Below, in pieces: positions 8,281 to 17,102 of a DNA stretch of 64,000 nt. The stretch is from NCBI GenBank assembly GCA_036732005.1, contig DAINDF010000003.1, forward strand, positions 289,845 through 353,844. The letters run 5' to 3'. Below the pieces are notes generated by a model. That model did not search any database. It was given only the letters and a program-made list of their open reading frames with translations, and was not told the origin of the DNA. This DNA comes from UBA1926 sp036732005 (GTDB lineage Bacteria; Planctomycetota; Phycisphaerae; Phycisphaerales; UBA1924). The position numbers and the translations under genes are program-made. Positions within the stretch are counted from its first letter, which is position 1. The number at the start of each line of letters is the position of its first letter.

Positions 8281-8306
8281 GCCGTGCGACGCAAGGAGCG
8301 GGCGTC

Positions 8307-9458
8307 GTGACCACACCCACCGACCGCCACATCCGGCTGACCAGGCCCGTGACGGGCGCCGAGGAACTCGAGGCGGTCCGGGCGGTGCTCGAGAGCGGGA
8401 TGCTCGCGCAAGGCCGCATGGTGGAGCGGTTCGAGGGGCTGGTGGCCGAGCGGTGCGGCTCGCGGCACGCGGTCGCGACGAGCTCGTGCACCACGGCGCT
8501 CCACCTGGCGCTGGTGGCGCTGGGGATCGGGGCGGGTGACGAGGTGGCCGTGGCGGATTTCACCTTCCCCGCGACGGCGAATGTCGTGGCGCAGCAGGGG
8601 GCGAAGGTCGTGCCGGTGGACATCGACCCGGCGACCTACGCGATGGACCCGGCGGATCTCGAACGGCGGATCTCGCCCCGGACCCGGGCGATCATCGTGG
8701 TCGATCCGGTCGGCTCGCCCGCCAATCACGCCGCGATCGCCCAGATCGCACGCGGGCGCGGGGTCCCGGTGATCGACGACGCGGCCTGCGCGATCGGGGG
8801 GCGCTCGTGCGGAGCCCAGATCGGCTCCAACGCGTTCAGCGCGATCACATGCTTCAGTTTCCACGCACGGAAGGTCATCACCACGGGCGAGGGCGGGATG
8901 ATCACGACGAACGACGACGCGGCCGCGGCGCTCTGCCGCACACTGCGCGCGCACGGCGGGGTCCGCGACGGGGGGGTGATGCGGTTCGACCACGCCGGGT
9001 TCAATTACCGCCTCAGCGATCTCCAGGCCGCGGTCGGCGTCGTGCAGATGGGCCGGCTCGACGGGATCCTCGCGGACCGGCGCCGCCTGGCGCTGGGGCT
9101 GAACGAGCGGCTCACCCCGCTGGCGGCGCGGCTCGGGGTGCAACTGCCCGCCGATCCGCCCTGGGGCCCGCACCTCTTCCAGAGTTTCGTGGTGATGCTC
9201 CCGGAGCGCATCGACCGGGACGCGGTGATCGGTGAGCTGGCCATCCGCGGCGTCGAAGCGACGATCGGCACCTACGCCGTGCACGCCGAGCCTGTCTACG
9301 CCGCGCTGAGCGGCACGAAGCCGGGCGATCGGCCCGCGTCGTGGCGGGCCCGGCGGTCGTGCCTGACGCTCCCGCTGCACCCGTTCCTGACCGGGGACGA
9401 CCTCGACGCGATCGCCGGGGCGTTTGACGATTCGCTCCGCGCCCAGGGGGCGTCGTGA
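8307..9458 (+). CDS. DegT/DnrJ/EryC1/StrS-type sugar aminotransferase
   Basis: This is a PLP-dependent enzyme that transaminates a keto-sugar nucleotide. The fold-type I pattern is clear: TSSCTTALHLAL (about 58-69), DDAACAIGG in the cofactor pocket, and the Schiff-base lysine at about 189 in FHARKVITTGEGG, followed by the family HDGFNYRLSDLQA-like segment (FDHAGFNYRLSDLQAAVG). The GTG at 8307 is chosen over an in-frame GTG overlapping the epimerase stop because AAGGAG precedes it with 8-nt spacing. The resulting 383 residues match the family. The next gene overlaps its stop by 4 bp. Together with the epimerase it should produce an amino sugar. Confidence 0.92.
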   Translation: MTTPTDRHIRLTRPVTGAEELEAVRAVLESGMLAQGRMVERFEGLVAERCGSRHAVATSSCTTALHLALVALGIGAGDEVAVADFTFPATANVVAQQGAKVVPVDIDPATYAMDPADLERRISPRTRAIIVVDPVGSPANHAAIAQIARGRGVPVIDDAACAIGGRSCGAQIGSNAFSAITCFSFHARKVITTGEGGMITTNDDAAAALCRTLRAHGGVRDGGVMRFDHAGFNYRLSDLQAAVGVVQMGRLDGILADRRRLALGLNERLTPLAARLGVQLPADPPWGPHLFQSFVVMLPERIDRDAVIGELAIRGVEATIGTYAVHAEPVYAALSGTKPGDRPASWRARRSCLTLPLHPFLTGDDLDAIAGAFDDSLRAQGAS

Positions 9459-10573
9459 CCGCGCCGGCGCGCGAGGGCGCGCGCACGATCCGGGTCGCGG
9501 AGGTCGGCGACGCGGACGAGTCCCGCGCGATCGCCGAGCGGATCGCGGCGGCCGACCCCGCGGCGCAGATCTACGCGAGCCCGGACTACCACGCGGCGCT
9601 GGCGCGGATCACGGGGGGCCGGCCCGTCACGCTCGCCGCCTCGGACGATGGCGGGCGATCGGTGGGCGTCATGACCTACTTCGAGCGCACGGACCCGTCG
9701 CTCGGCACCGTGCTCAATGCGCTGCCCTGGTTCGGGAGCCACGGCTCGCCGCGGGTCGACCCGGCGTGCGGCGATCCGGACGGGGTGGCGGCGGCGCTGG
9801 TCGGCGCGTTCCGGGCCCGCGCGGCCGAGCCCGGGGTGCTCGCGGGGACCGTCGTGCTCTCGCCGATGGACGACGGGGCGCGGCACAGGGCGGTCACGGC
9901 GGCGCTCATGCCCGACGCGTCGCTCGAGCGGGTGGCGCAGGTCGGCGCGTTGCCCGAGCCCGGGGGCGACTTCGCGGAGCGGTTGCTCGCCGGGACCTTC
10001 ACGCAGAAGACCCGGAACCTGGCCCGCAAGGCGTTGCGGCAGGGGTTCGCGATCGCCGACGAGGCCGACCTGGGTGACGAGGCGTGGGCGTTTCTTGCGC
10101 GCACGCACCGGGCGAACATGGAGGCGATCGGCGCGATCGCAAAGCCTCGGGAGCATCTCGAGGCGCTCCGGGCGATGCCGCGTGGGGCGCGCGCGCTGTT
10201 CGTCGCGCGGGAGGGCGGGCGGCCCGTGGCGGCGCTGCTGGTGCTGCGGTCCGGGCGGGCGGCGGAGTATTTCGTGCCGGCGGTGGAGGCGGAGGCGCGG
10301 GGGCGTCAGCCGAACACGGCGCTGATCGTGCGCGCGATGGAATGGGCGGCGGGCTCGGGGTGCACGGCCTGGAACTGGGGCGGGACGGCCCCGTCGCTGG
10401 CCTCGCTGCATCATTTCAAGGCGGGGTTCGGCGCGGCGGACCGGCGGTACGCGTTCCTGACGGTGCTGGGGCCCGGGGCGGGGCGGGCGCTGGCGGGGGC
10501 GACGCCCGCGGCGCTCGCGGGGGCGTTCCCCGGGTGGTTCGTGGCGCCCTACGACCTTCTGGCGCGTGGGTAG
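9455..10573 (+). CDS. FemAB/GNAT-like acyltransferase
   Basis: The 372-residue product resembles the FemAB-related GNAT proteins often found in exopolysaccharide loci. The N-terminal half contains YASPDYHAAL and ALPWFGSHGSPR; the C-terminal half has the acyltransferase-like core FTQKTRNLARKAL, ALFVAREGGRPVAALLVL, NTALIVRAMEWA and TAWNWGGTAPS...HHFKAGFGA, the last close to the segment seen in FemAB/CelD-like (BioF2) domains. The likely role is N- or O-acylation of a sugar or lipid-linked intermediate. GTG is the start and overlaps the preceding stop by 4 bp (GTGA), which indicates translational coupling to the aminotransferase whose amino group it could modify. Confidence 0.75.
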   Translation: MTAPAREGARTIRVAEVGDADESRAIAERIAAADPAAQIYASPDYHAALARITGGRPVTLAASDDGGRSVGVMTYFERTDPSLGTVLNALPWFGSHGSPRVDPACGDPDGVAAALVGAFRARAAEPGVLAGTVVLSPMDDGARHRAVTAALMPDASLERVAQVGALPEPGGDFAERLLAGTFTQKTRNLARKALRQGFAIADEADLGDEAWAFLARTHRANMEAIGAIAKPREHLEALRAMPRGARALFVAREGGRPVAALLVLRSGRAAEYFVPAVEAEARGRQPNTALIVRAMEWAAGSGCTAWNWGGTAPSLASLHHFKAGFGAADRRYAFLTVLGPGAGRALAGATPAALAGAFPGWFVAPYDLLARG

Positions 10574-10576
10574 ATT
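10571..10576 (+). promoter_or_regulatory. TAGATT hexamer, 9 nt before the sulfotransferase
   Basis: TAGATT occupies the short gap between the acyltransferase stop and the sulfotransferase ATG and overlaps the upstream stop codon. No Shine-Dalgarno is visible. It could mark an internal, leaderless transcription start. Confidence 0.3.
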
Positions 10577-10585
10577 GGGCGTGCG

Positions 10586-11563
10586 ATGAGCCGATTCGAG
10601 CGAGCGATTCTGGACCGGTTTCTCGAGGGGCTGAACGCCCGGGTTGAGGGGTTTTCGCCTGAGATTCCGGGGCCGGCGTTCCCGCCCGAGGATCGGCCAG
10701 TGATCTGGGTGGTGGGTGCGCCCCGGTCGGGGACGACGCTGGTGTCGGAGGTGCTGGTGCGCGCGCTCGGGGTGGGATATGTGACGAACCTCGCGGCGCG
10801 TTTCCCGGGCAACCCGGTCGCGGGGCTGCTGCTGAGTGAGACGATGCGTGTGCACGGGGGCGGGGCGCGCGATCTCGAGTTCGACATCGGCAAGACGCGG
10901 GGGCCCTTGGGCAACCACGAGTTCGGGATGTTCTGGACGAGATGGCTGGGCCTGGACCGGACCGCGGACGGGTCGCACCGGCTGGGCGACGCGGAGCGCG
11001 CGGCGGTTGACCTTGCCGGGCTGTCGCGGGAGATCCGGGCGATGATCGCGGCGGCGGACTTGCCGTTCCTGTTCCGGAATGTGATCTGCGGGTTGAACGC
11101 GGCGTTGCTGGCGCGGGCCCATCCCCGCTCGGTGTTCGTCGAGGTCCGCCGCGACCCGGCGGAGACGGTGGCGTCGATCCTGCGGTGCCGGCGCGAGCGC
11201 GGGGGCGGGGAGGACCGGTGGTGGTCGCTGCGCCCGTCTGGGTGGCGCCGCTGCGTGGGCGATCCCGTGGCGCAGGTCGCGAGGCAGGTGGCGGAGATCC
11301 GCCGGGACCTCGCCTCGGAGCGTGCGCGGCTCGAGCGGGAGGGAACGGGGGCGCGATGGGAGGTCGTGCGCTACGAGGCGTTCTGCGGCGACCCCGACCG
11401 GGGCACGCGGCGGGTCGCGGCGGCGGCGGGCGCGGTGGGCGAGCCGCCGGCGGTGCGTGGGTCGGCCCCGGCTATTCTTGAGCACCGGGCGGCGGGGGTC
11501 GCCGAGCGGGTTCGCGAGGAGACGGCGCGGGCGTTCGAGGAGGCGGGGCTCCCGCTGGAATGA
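10586..11563 (+). CDS. PAPS-dependent sulfotransferase
   Basis: This predicted enzyme transfers sulfate from PAPS to a hydroxyl, here probably of a glycan. The 5'-phosphosulfate loop is GAPRSGTTL (44-52) and the 3'-phosphate-binding part is VFVEVRRDPAETVASIL (about 184-200). The 325-residue length suits a bacterial sulfotransferase 1/3 domain. The C-terminal third is Arg/Ala-rich. It sits 12 bp after the acyltransferase and 32 bp before the glycosyltransferase fusion, so sulfation appears to be part of the pathway. Sulfate-modifying genes are common in marine planctomycetes, which suits the setting but does not identify the substrate. Confidence 0.88.
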   Translation: MSRFERAILDRFLEGLNARVEGFSPEIPGPAFPPEDRPVIWVVGAPRSGTTLVSEVLVRALGVGYVTNLAARFPGNPVAGLLLSETMRVHGGGARDLEFDIGKTRGPLGNHEFGMFWTRWLGLDRTADGSHRLGDAERAAVDLAGLSREIRAMIAAADLPFLFRNVICGLNAALLARAHPRSVFVEVRRDPAETVASILRCRRERGGGEDRWWSLRPSGWRRCVGDPVAQVARQVAEIRRDLASERARLEREGTGARWEVVRYEAFCGDPDRGTRRVAAAAGAVGEPPAVRGSAPAILEHRAAGVAERVREETARAFEEAGLPLE

Positions 11564-11595
11564 GCGGGGCGGGCGCCGGGGTAGGAAGCTGAGGC

Positions 11596-13515
11596 ATGAA
11601 GATCCTGCACGCGCCGGTGAACATCGCGAACCAGGGGTGGCTGCTCTCGCGCGGGCAGCGTGAGTTGGGCCACGAGGCGGATGTGCACGCGGCGCCGACG
11701 GGCGCGTTCGACTTCCCGGCGGACCGGACGCTGCGTTTCCAGGAGGGGACGCGCGCGGAGCGGCTGACGGGGCTGTACCGCTACCTGGCGGACTGCATCG
11801 AGGCGGGGTACGAGGTGTTCCACTTCTACTACCACGCGTCGCTGCTGCCGCGGGCGTACGGGATCCATCCCTACTCGGATCTCCCGGTGCTGCGTGGGCT
11901 GGGCAAGCGGGTGTTCTTCCACCTGATGGGGTGCGACTTCCGCCTGCCCTCGCTCTCGTACGACCGCAACCCCCATTCGATGTGCGTGAAGTGCCGGTCG
12001 TGCCTGGACCGGGACAAGGTCTCGCTGCTGGAGAGCGCGGCGCCGCACGCGAACGGGCTGATCGCGGCCGGCGAGCACTCCCGGCTGTTCGTGGGGGAGT
12101 TCGGGCTGAACATGCTGCCGATCGCGGTGGATCTCGCGTCGCTTGGCGAGGGAGATGCGCAGCGGGAGGTGCCCCGGGTGGTGCACATGCCGACGAACCG
12201 GGCGATCAAGGGGACCGACGCGGTGCTGGCGGCGGTGGAGGCCCTGCGGGGGCAGGGGTTCGCGTTCGAGTTCGACCTGGTGGAGGGGGTGCCGCACGAG
12301 GAGGCGAAGCGGCGCGTCCGCGAGGCGGATGTGCTGATCGACCAGCTCGGGAGCGACTTCCACGCAACGGCGGCGATCGAGGCGATGGCGACGGGTCGCG
12401 TGGTGGTCGGGGGCGTGATCGATTCGGCGGCGGGGCAGTACGGCAAGGCGACGCCGGTGGTGCCGGCGAACGCGGGGACGCTGGTGGATGTGCTGCGGGG
12501 GCTGCTCCCGGACGCGGAGCGGCGGCGTTCGATCGCAGAAGCGGGGTGGGCGTATGCCAGGGCGCACCACGACCACCTGAAGGTTGCGGCGCGTTGCGTG
12601 AAGATCTACAAGAACCCGGTGCCCCCGGTGCCGGAGGGCGAGACGGCGCCCGCGATCGCGGCCCGTCTGCGAGAAAGGAGCGATGCGCACATGCCCGCGT
12701 TCCAGGCGACGGCGACGGTGGAGGGCTCGGTGCCGGCGGCGCCGGTGCGGGACGAGCCCCGGTTCCCGTTCCCCGAGGAGCGGCTGGAGAACCCGAGGCT
12801 CTCGCTCCCGCTGCACGAGCGGTTCGGGCAGGGGCTCGAGGAGTATGTCGACGACAAGTTCCGTCTGGGGCGGCGGTTCTTCCGCGAACGGCTCCGTGAG
12901 CTTGGGATCACGGTCAACGGGCCCGTGCTCGACATGGGGTGCGGCCCGGGGCAGTGGGCGGTGACGATCGCCGAGTCGAACCCCGAGACGCGCGTGGTCG
13001 CGTGCGACCGGAACGACTTCCTGTTCAGCTGCGCGGCCGAGAAGAAGGCGGAGATGGCGCTGGACAACCTGGAGGTCGTGAAGGCGGACATCCTGAAGAT
13101 GCCGTTCGAGGACGGTGAGTTCTCGACCGTGCTGTGCATCGGGGTGTTGCAGCTCGTGAATGTGCCGCAGGCGTTCGGGCAGTTGGCGCGGGTGACCCGG
13201 CCCGGGGGGCGGATCCTGATCAATGTGCCCGGGCTCGGTTTCTACGCGCGGAACATGGCCGGGGCGCTGCGTGCGAAGCGGAAGGACATCTTCCAGCAGA
13301 ATCTCAAGTTCGTGAAGAACACGGTCAAGGGCCTGCCCGGGCCTTTCACCTATTTCGGCAAGCGCCGGCTTCGCGCGATGGCGGGCGAGCACGGGCTGCG
13401 GCTGGAGTGGGTGCGGGCGACGGGGCTGTACCCGCCTCAGGAGCCGAGGTTCTTCGGGTTGCCGGTGAACATGGACGCGTTGTTCACCAAGCCGGGCGGG
13501 GCCCCGGGGGCATGA
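11596..13515 (+). CDS. Two-domain protein: GT-B glycosyltransferase fused to a SAM methyltransferase
   Basis: The 639-residue product joins two enzymes. Residues 1 to about 340 are a GT4-like glycosyltransferase: MKILHAPVNIANQGW start, HMPTNRAIKGTDAVLAAVEA before the nucleotide-sugar site, and a DQLGSDFHATAAIEAMATG donor-binding segment. A cysteine group (Cys113, then Cys130, Cys133 and Cys136 in MCVKCRSCLDRDK) looks like a metal site and is unusual for this family. After a Pro/Ala-rich linker (about 345-400) comes a class I methyltransferase with VLDMGCGPGQWAV near 446, VVACDRND and MPFEDGEFSTVLCIGVLQ. Glycosyl transfer followed by methylation on one chain suits a methylated or capped glycan. 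It overlaps the next gene by 4 bp. Confidence 0.85.
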   Translation: MKILHAPVNIANQGWLLSRGQRELGHEADVHAAPTGAFDFPADRTLRFQEGTRAERLTGLYRYLADCIEAGYEVFHFYYHASLLPRAYGIHPYSDLPVLRGLGKRVFFHLMGCDFRLPSLSYDRNPHSMCVKCRSCLDRDKVSLLESAAPHANGLIAAGEHSRLFVGEFGLNMLPIAVDLASLGEGDAQREVPRVVHMPTNRAIKGTDAVLAAVEALRGQGFAFEFDLVEGVPHEEAKRRVREADVLIDQLGSDFHATAAIEAMATGRVVVGGVIDSAAGQYGKATPVVPANAGTLVDVLRGLLPDAERRRSIAEAGWAYARAHHDHLKVAARCVKIYKNPVPPVPEGETAPAIAARLRERSDAHMPAFQATATVEGSVPAAPVRDEPRFPFPEERLENPRLSLPLHERFGQGLEEYVDDKFRLGRRFFRERLRELGITVNGPVLDMGCGPGQWAVTIAESNPETRVVACDRNDFLFSCAAEKKAEMALDNLEVVKADILKMPFEDGEFSTVLCIGVLQLVNVPQAFGQLARVTRPGGRILINVPGLGFYARNMAGALRAKRKDIFQQNLKFVKNTVKGLPGPFTYFGKRRLRAMAGEHGLRLEWVRATGLYPPQEPRFFGLPVNMDALFTKPGGAPGA

Positions 13516-14384
13516 GCGCGGCGCGGGCGCCGAGGGGGCTTGGGCGGGCGTTCGTGCGGATGTACGAGGCGCTGGCGGGCGACGGGCGGGTGGTGGTGCG
13601 CCCGGTGGTGGAGCACTTCGCCCGCGACGAGCGGGGCGCGGACCGGGTGAATGTCTGCATCCGGCACGATGTGGACATCCGCCTGGACAAGGTGCTGGAG
13701 CTCGCCGAGTACGAGCGGGCGCTCGGGCTGCGGAGTTCGTGGTATTTCCTGACGGACACGGCGCCGTACCGGGTGTGGGAGTCGGATGTCCCGAGGCGCG
13801 TGGCGGAGATGGGGCACGAGGTCGGGGTCCACAGCGATCACCTGTACGAGCAGTTGGCGCTGGGGAGGGACGGGCTGGCGCGTCTGCGGGAGGATGTCGA
13901 GCGGATGAGCGCGCACGCGGGGTCGCGCGTGCGGGGCGTCTGCTGGCACGGGGGCAAGCACATCGCCGCGTTCAAGGCGAACAACTACGACCTCTACAAG
14001 GACATCCCCGCGGGCGAACTGGGGCTGGAGTATCACGACTCGGTTTTCTACCACCCCGGGACGCGGAAATGGCGGAGCACGCAGATCCTCAGCGACGGGG
14101 AGAACAGCCTGCGGTTCGTGCCGGGCAAGCCGGCGAGCGTGATCGCGCAGATCAACCCGGGCGAGGACCTGCTGATCGTGACCCACCCGTTCATGATGTA
14201 CCCGCTGCGCTTCCCGCCGACGGTGCGGTACCCCGCGTACCCGCACCTCTCGCCGCCGCGGAAGCGGACGCTGGTCATGGACCTCAAGTCGTGCCTGGCG
14301 TACAACAAGCCCTACCTGGGCGAGGCGAAGACGGAACGGCTGCGCCGGGCGATCGCGTTGCTGGAGCGGATTGGGCTGAAGTAG
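13512..14384 (+). CDS. NodB-like polysaccharide deacetylase family protein
   Basis: The 290-residue product has a metal-dependent deacetylase-like fold. CIRHDVDIRLDK (about 49-60) supplies the His and the two Asp of the first motif, and EMGHEVGVHSDHLYE the metal-binding His residues of the second. CWHGGKHIAAFKANNYDLY and LLIVTHPFMMYPLRFP follow the usual order. It may remove an acetyl group or act as a related hydrolase on the glycan made by this operon. No signal peptide is visible, so it should act in the cytoplasm. The ATG overlaps the previous stop as ATGA, and it is the last gene of the operon. Confidence 0.8.
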   Translation: MSAARAPRGLGRAFVRMYEALAGDGRVVVRPVVEHFARDERGADRVNVCIRHDVDIRLDKVLELAEYERALGLRSSWYFLTDTAPYRVWESDVPRRVAEMGHEVGVHSDHLYEQLALGRDGLARLREDVERMSAHAGSRVRGVCWHGGKHIAAFKANNYDLYKDIPAGELGLEYHDSVFYHPGTRKWRSTQILSDGENSLRFVPGKPASVIAQINPGEDLLIVTHPFMMYPLRFPPTVRYPAYPHLSPPRKRTLVMDLKSCLAYNKPYLGEAKTERLRRAIALLERIGLK

Positions 14385-14470
14385 ATCGGACCCCCGGTCC
14401 ATCCCGTGCTCGGTGCCCGCGGTCATCTCGATGAGTGACGGCGGATCGGGACGGCCTGCGCCGTCCTCTC

Positions 14471-14530
14471 GTGGTTCACTCTTCGAGATGAACCACGGCA
14501 CCGCGCGTGGTTCACGCTTCGAGGTGAGCC
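14471..14530. repeat. Two tandem related hairpins after the glycan operon
   Basis: The first hairpin pairs GTGGTTCA (14471-14478) with TGAACCAC (14489-14496) around TCTTCGAGA. About 40 nt further on the unit recurs as GTGGTTCACGCTTCGAGG followed by TGAGCCGC, where the changed bases are all tolerated as G-U or compensating pairs. The second copy thus keeps the fold although the bases differ. They follow the operon's last stop and could act in 3'-end formation. Confidence 0.5.
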
Positions 14531-14541
14531 GCGGGCGCACG

Positions 14542-14564
14542 AAAAAGGGGGCCTCGCGGCCCCC
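14542..14564 (-). terminator. Rho-independent terminator of the metzincin gene
   Basis: On the minus strand a perfect 7-bp stem GGGGGCC / GGCCCCC with a 4-nt loop is followed directly by TTTTT. It lies 28 nt past the stop codon of the protease gene. Confidence 0.8.
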
Positions 14565-14591
14565 TGGAGTGGTCAATTCAGGGTCGGTCGG

Positions 14592-17102
14592 TCAGGGGCA
14601 GCCCGCGGTGAAGGCGAGGACGAAGGCGTTGATGTCGCCCAGGTCCCAGATGCCGTTGTTGTCGACATCGCCCGCGTCGGTCTGCTGGGTGAACCCGGTG
14701 ATGAACGCGTTGACATCGGCGAGGTCGAGCACATCGAAGGGCTCGGCGAGGTCGGCGGCGTTGCAGGGGTTGTTGACCGGGTCCTCGCAGGAGAGGCCCG
14801 AGACGCTGACCGCGTCCACACCCGCCTCGACGACCGTCCCGACATCATCGGAGGCGATGAAGCGGACGCGGACATTCGCGGAGGGCGTCACGAAGTCGGC
14901 AACGCGGAAGGTCTTGGTGATCCACCCGCCGGAGACCTCGGGGCCGGTGGGCCCGACGGTCTCGAGGTTGACCCACGAGCCCCCGTTGTTGCCGGAGATC
15001 TCGATGACGAAGGTCTCGGTGAAGGGGTTGGCGGCGCTGCCTCCCTCGTTGTTGTCGAACCAGCGGGCGTAGGAGATGGTGGCCTCGGGGTTGCCCGAGA
15101 CATCGAAGGCGGGGCTGGTGAGGATGGTGTTGCCGCCGTCGACATCGGAGTTGTCGAGCACATTGCCGGTGACGAAGCACTGCCCGGAGCCGTCGGCGTC
15201 CGAACCCGGGTCGGCGATGCGGCTGTCGTTGGCGCCGACGGGGACGCCCCGCTGCCAGCGTCCGGCGGAGTTCGTGTTGATGCTGCCGGAGACGGTCCAC
15301 CCGGTGTCGGTCTCGAAGTCGTCCTCGAACTCGACGACGATGTCGCCGACGACGGCGGAGAAGGGGCTGGAGGCGCCGCCCTCGGGGAGGGTGATCACGC
15401 CGGAGAGGTTGCCCTGGACCTCGAAGAAGAACTCGGGGTTGGTCCCGCAGTCGGAGGCGGGGAGGCTGGCGGCGTACTGCCCGCCGCCCTGCGCGACGAG
15501 GGGGATGGACTGGTAGGAGCCGCCGCTGTCGCGGAAGCGGAGCCGCTCGGAGCCGGGCGCGATGGTCTCGTCGTTGGGGTCGATGGTCACGACGACGGGG
15601 GTGGGCACGCCGGGGTCGACCGCGGTGGGTGCCGAGCCGACGAGGTCGATGTCGACGGGGATGAAGGGCAGGTCCTCGACGGTGACGCTGAGGGAGTAGG
15701 CCTGGATGTTGTTGGTGGTGTCGCCGAGGACGCGGATGAAGTAGTTGCCCGGGTCCTCGATGACGAGTGTGGTGGACTCGAGCACGCCGAGGCCGGCGTT
15801 GTTGACCGAGGCGAGGACGGAGACGCCGTTGGTGTCGATGATCTCGAACCGCAGGTCGTGGATGCGGAGCGAGTCGAAGGGGGTGCCGGTGTTGCAGGCG
15901 GAGGTCTGTGGGCCCTGGATGTAGGACGCGCCGGTGGGGAGGACGGTGACCGAGAGCTCGGAGTCGGCGGGCACGGAGACGCGGTACCAGTCCTGGTCGC
16001 CGTTGTCGTCGATGCTCAAGAGGGAGAGGGTGGTGGAGGAGACGGCGCCGAGGTCGGTCGCGGTCGCGGCGTTGTCGTTGGTCTCGTTGGGGTCGCCGTA
16101 GAGGCGCTGGGCGAGGAGGATGTCGTCGAGCTGGGGCCCGTCGAAGTTGACATTGATGAAGGGCTCCATGAGCTTGGAGCCGTCGGCGGGGCAGACATGG
16201 TTGGCGCCCTTGCCGTGCCCGTGCTCGTGGGTGATGGTGTTGCGGGGGCGGGTGGGGTGGCGGCCGGGGGTGTTGTAGGGCGAGTCGAAGGCGGCGAGGA
16301 CCATGTCGCCGTTCTGCGGGAAGAAGTTGTAGGCGAGCACGCCGCCGCCGCCGTCGATGTTCTTGGCGCCGATGCGGACATCGCCGCGGACGCCGGCGAC
16401 GCCGGGGTTGTTGTCGTTGCTCTGGGAGACGCCGTCGTCGTTGGGCTCGAAGACATAGGTGTTGCCGCTGAGTTCCTCCCAGCGGTCGAAGACGGAGTGG
16501 AAGAGGTTCTGCCAGGTGGCGGTGTTGCCGTAGATGCCGTTCATCCAGGCGAAGAGCTGGCTGGGGCCCGAGCCGAAGCCGGCATCGAGGATCGTGGTGC
16601 CGTCCGGGATGAACGAGTAGGAGATGATGGTCGGGTCGCCCTGCTGGAGGCCCCCGCCCGAGTAGGCGGTGCTCGACCAGCGCGTGCCGGGCTGGAAACG
16701 GTTGCCGTCGCCGAAGAGCAGCTGGTCGAAGGCGAGCGTGACCTCCTCGCTGGTGCCGGGCTCGAAGCAGGCGGCGATGCCCGGGTTGCCGTCGCGGCTG
16801 ATCTTGTCCAGGGCGGCCTTCCACTCGGGGCGCATGCCCTCGAACGCGTCGCGGGAGATCAGGTGGGCCACGCGCTCATAGGCCTCGTCGGTCTGGCCGC
16901 GCGCGGCCAGGCCCCGGGCGATCTCGAGCTTCTGCTCGGGCGGGAGGGCGCTGAACAGGGCCCGCTCGAGGCGGTCCACGGCCCCGCAGGTCGCGCCGCA
17001 GGTGTGGGCCTGCGTCGTCACGGGAAGCCAGGGCTGGGCGGCGGTCGCCGAGGAAACGGCAAGCCCCGCGACGGCGAGCACATTGGTCACGGTCATCCTC
17101 AT
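14592..17102 (-). CDS. Secreted metzincin-type zinc protease with PPC-like domain and C-terminal GC-type dockerin
   Basis: The 836-residue product starts at the ATG at 17102 (AGGAG 9 nt upstream) with a signal peptide ending near ATAAQP. The protease core carries the metzincin zinc signature HEHGHGKGANH (about 289-299) followed by KLMEPF, a plausible Met-turn, so it resembles matrixins. Downstream are DPNETNDNAATATDLG and a beta-rich bacterial pre-peptidase C-terminal (PPC)-like domain, a second beta-sandwich region (FEDDFETDTGWTVSG...), and a C-terminal module with CNAADLAEPFDVLDLADVNA and a second calcium-type loop DVDNNGIWDLGDINAF, ending in GCP. It should degrade extracellular protein or attach to a surface partner; no cohesin is in the window. 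Confidence 0.85.
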   Translation of the reverse strand: MRMTVTNVLAVAGLAVSSATAAQPWLPVTTQAHTCGATCGAVDRLERALFSALPPEQKLEIARGLAARGQTDEAYERVAHLISRDAFEGMRPEWKAALDKISRDGNPGIAACFEPGTSEEVTLAFDQLLFGDGNRFQPGTRWSSTAYSGGGLQQGDPTIISYSFIPDGTTILDAGFGSGPSQLFAWMNGIYGNTATWQNLFHSVFDRWEELSGNTYVFEPNDDGVSQSNDNNPGVAGVRGDVRIGAKNIDGGGGVLAYNFFPQNGDMVLAAFDSPYNTPGRHPTRPRNTITHEHGHGKGANHVCPADGSKLMEPFINVNFDGPQLDDILLAQRLYGDPNETNDNAATATDLGAVSSTTLSLLSIDDNGDQDWYRVSVPADSELSVTVLPTGASYIQGPQTSACNTGTPFDSLRIHDLRFEIIDTNGVSVLASVNNAGLGVLESTTLVIEDPGNYFIRVLGDTTNNIQAYSLSVTVEDLPFIPVDIDLVGSAPTAVDPGVPTPVVVTIDPNDETIAPGSERLRFRDSGGSYQSIPLVAQGGGQYAASLPASDCGTNPEFFFEVQGNLSGVITLPEGGASSPFSAVVGDIVVEFEDDFETDTGWTVSGSINTNSAGRWQRGVPVGANDSRIADPGSDADGSGQCFVTGNVLDNSDVDGGNTILTSPAFDVSGNPEATISYARWFDNNEGGSAANPFTETFVIEISGNNGGSWVNLETVGPTGPEVSGGWITKTFRVADFVTPSANVRVRFIASDDVGTVVEAGVDAVSVSGLSCEDPVNNPCNAADLAEPFDVLDLADVNAFITGFTQQTDAGDVDNNGIWDLGDINAFVLAFTAGCP

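Noticed and set aside
14592..17102. Calling the secreted protease a cellulosomal enzyme because of its dockerin
   Set aside because: The module is the short planctomycete type, the catalytic part is a protease, and no cohesin or glycoside hydrolase lies nearby.
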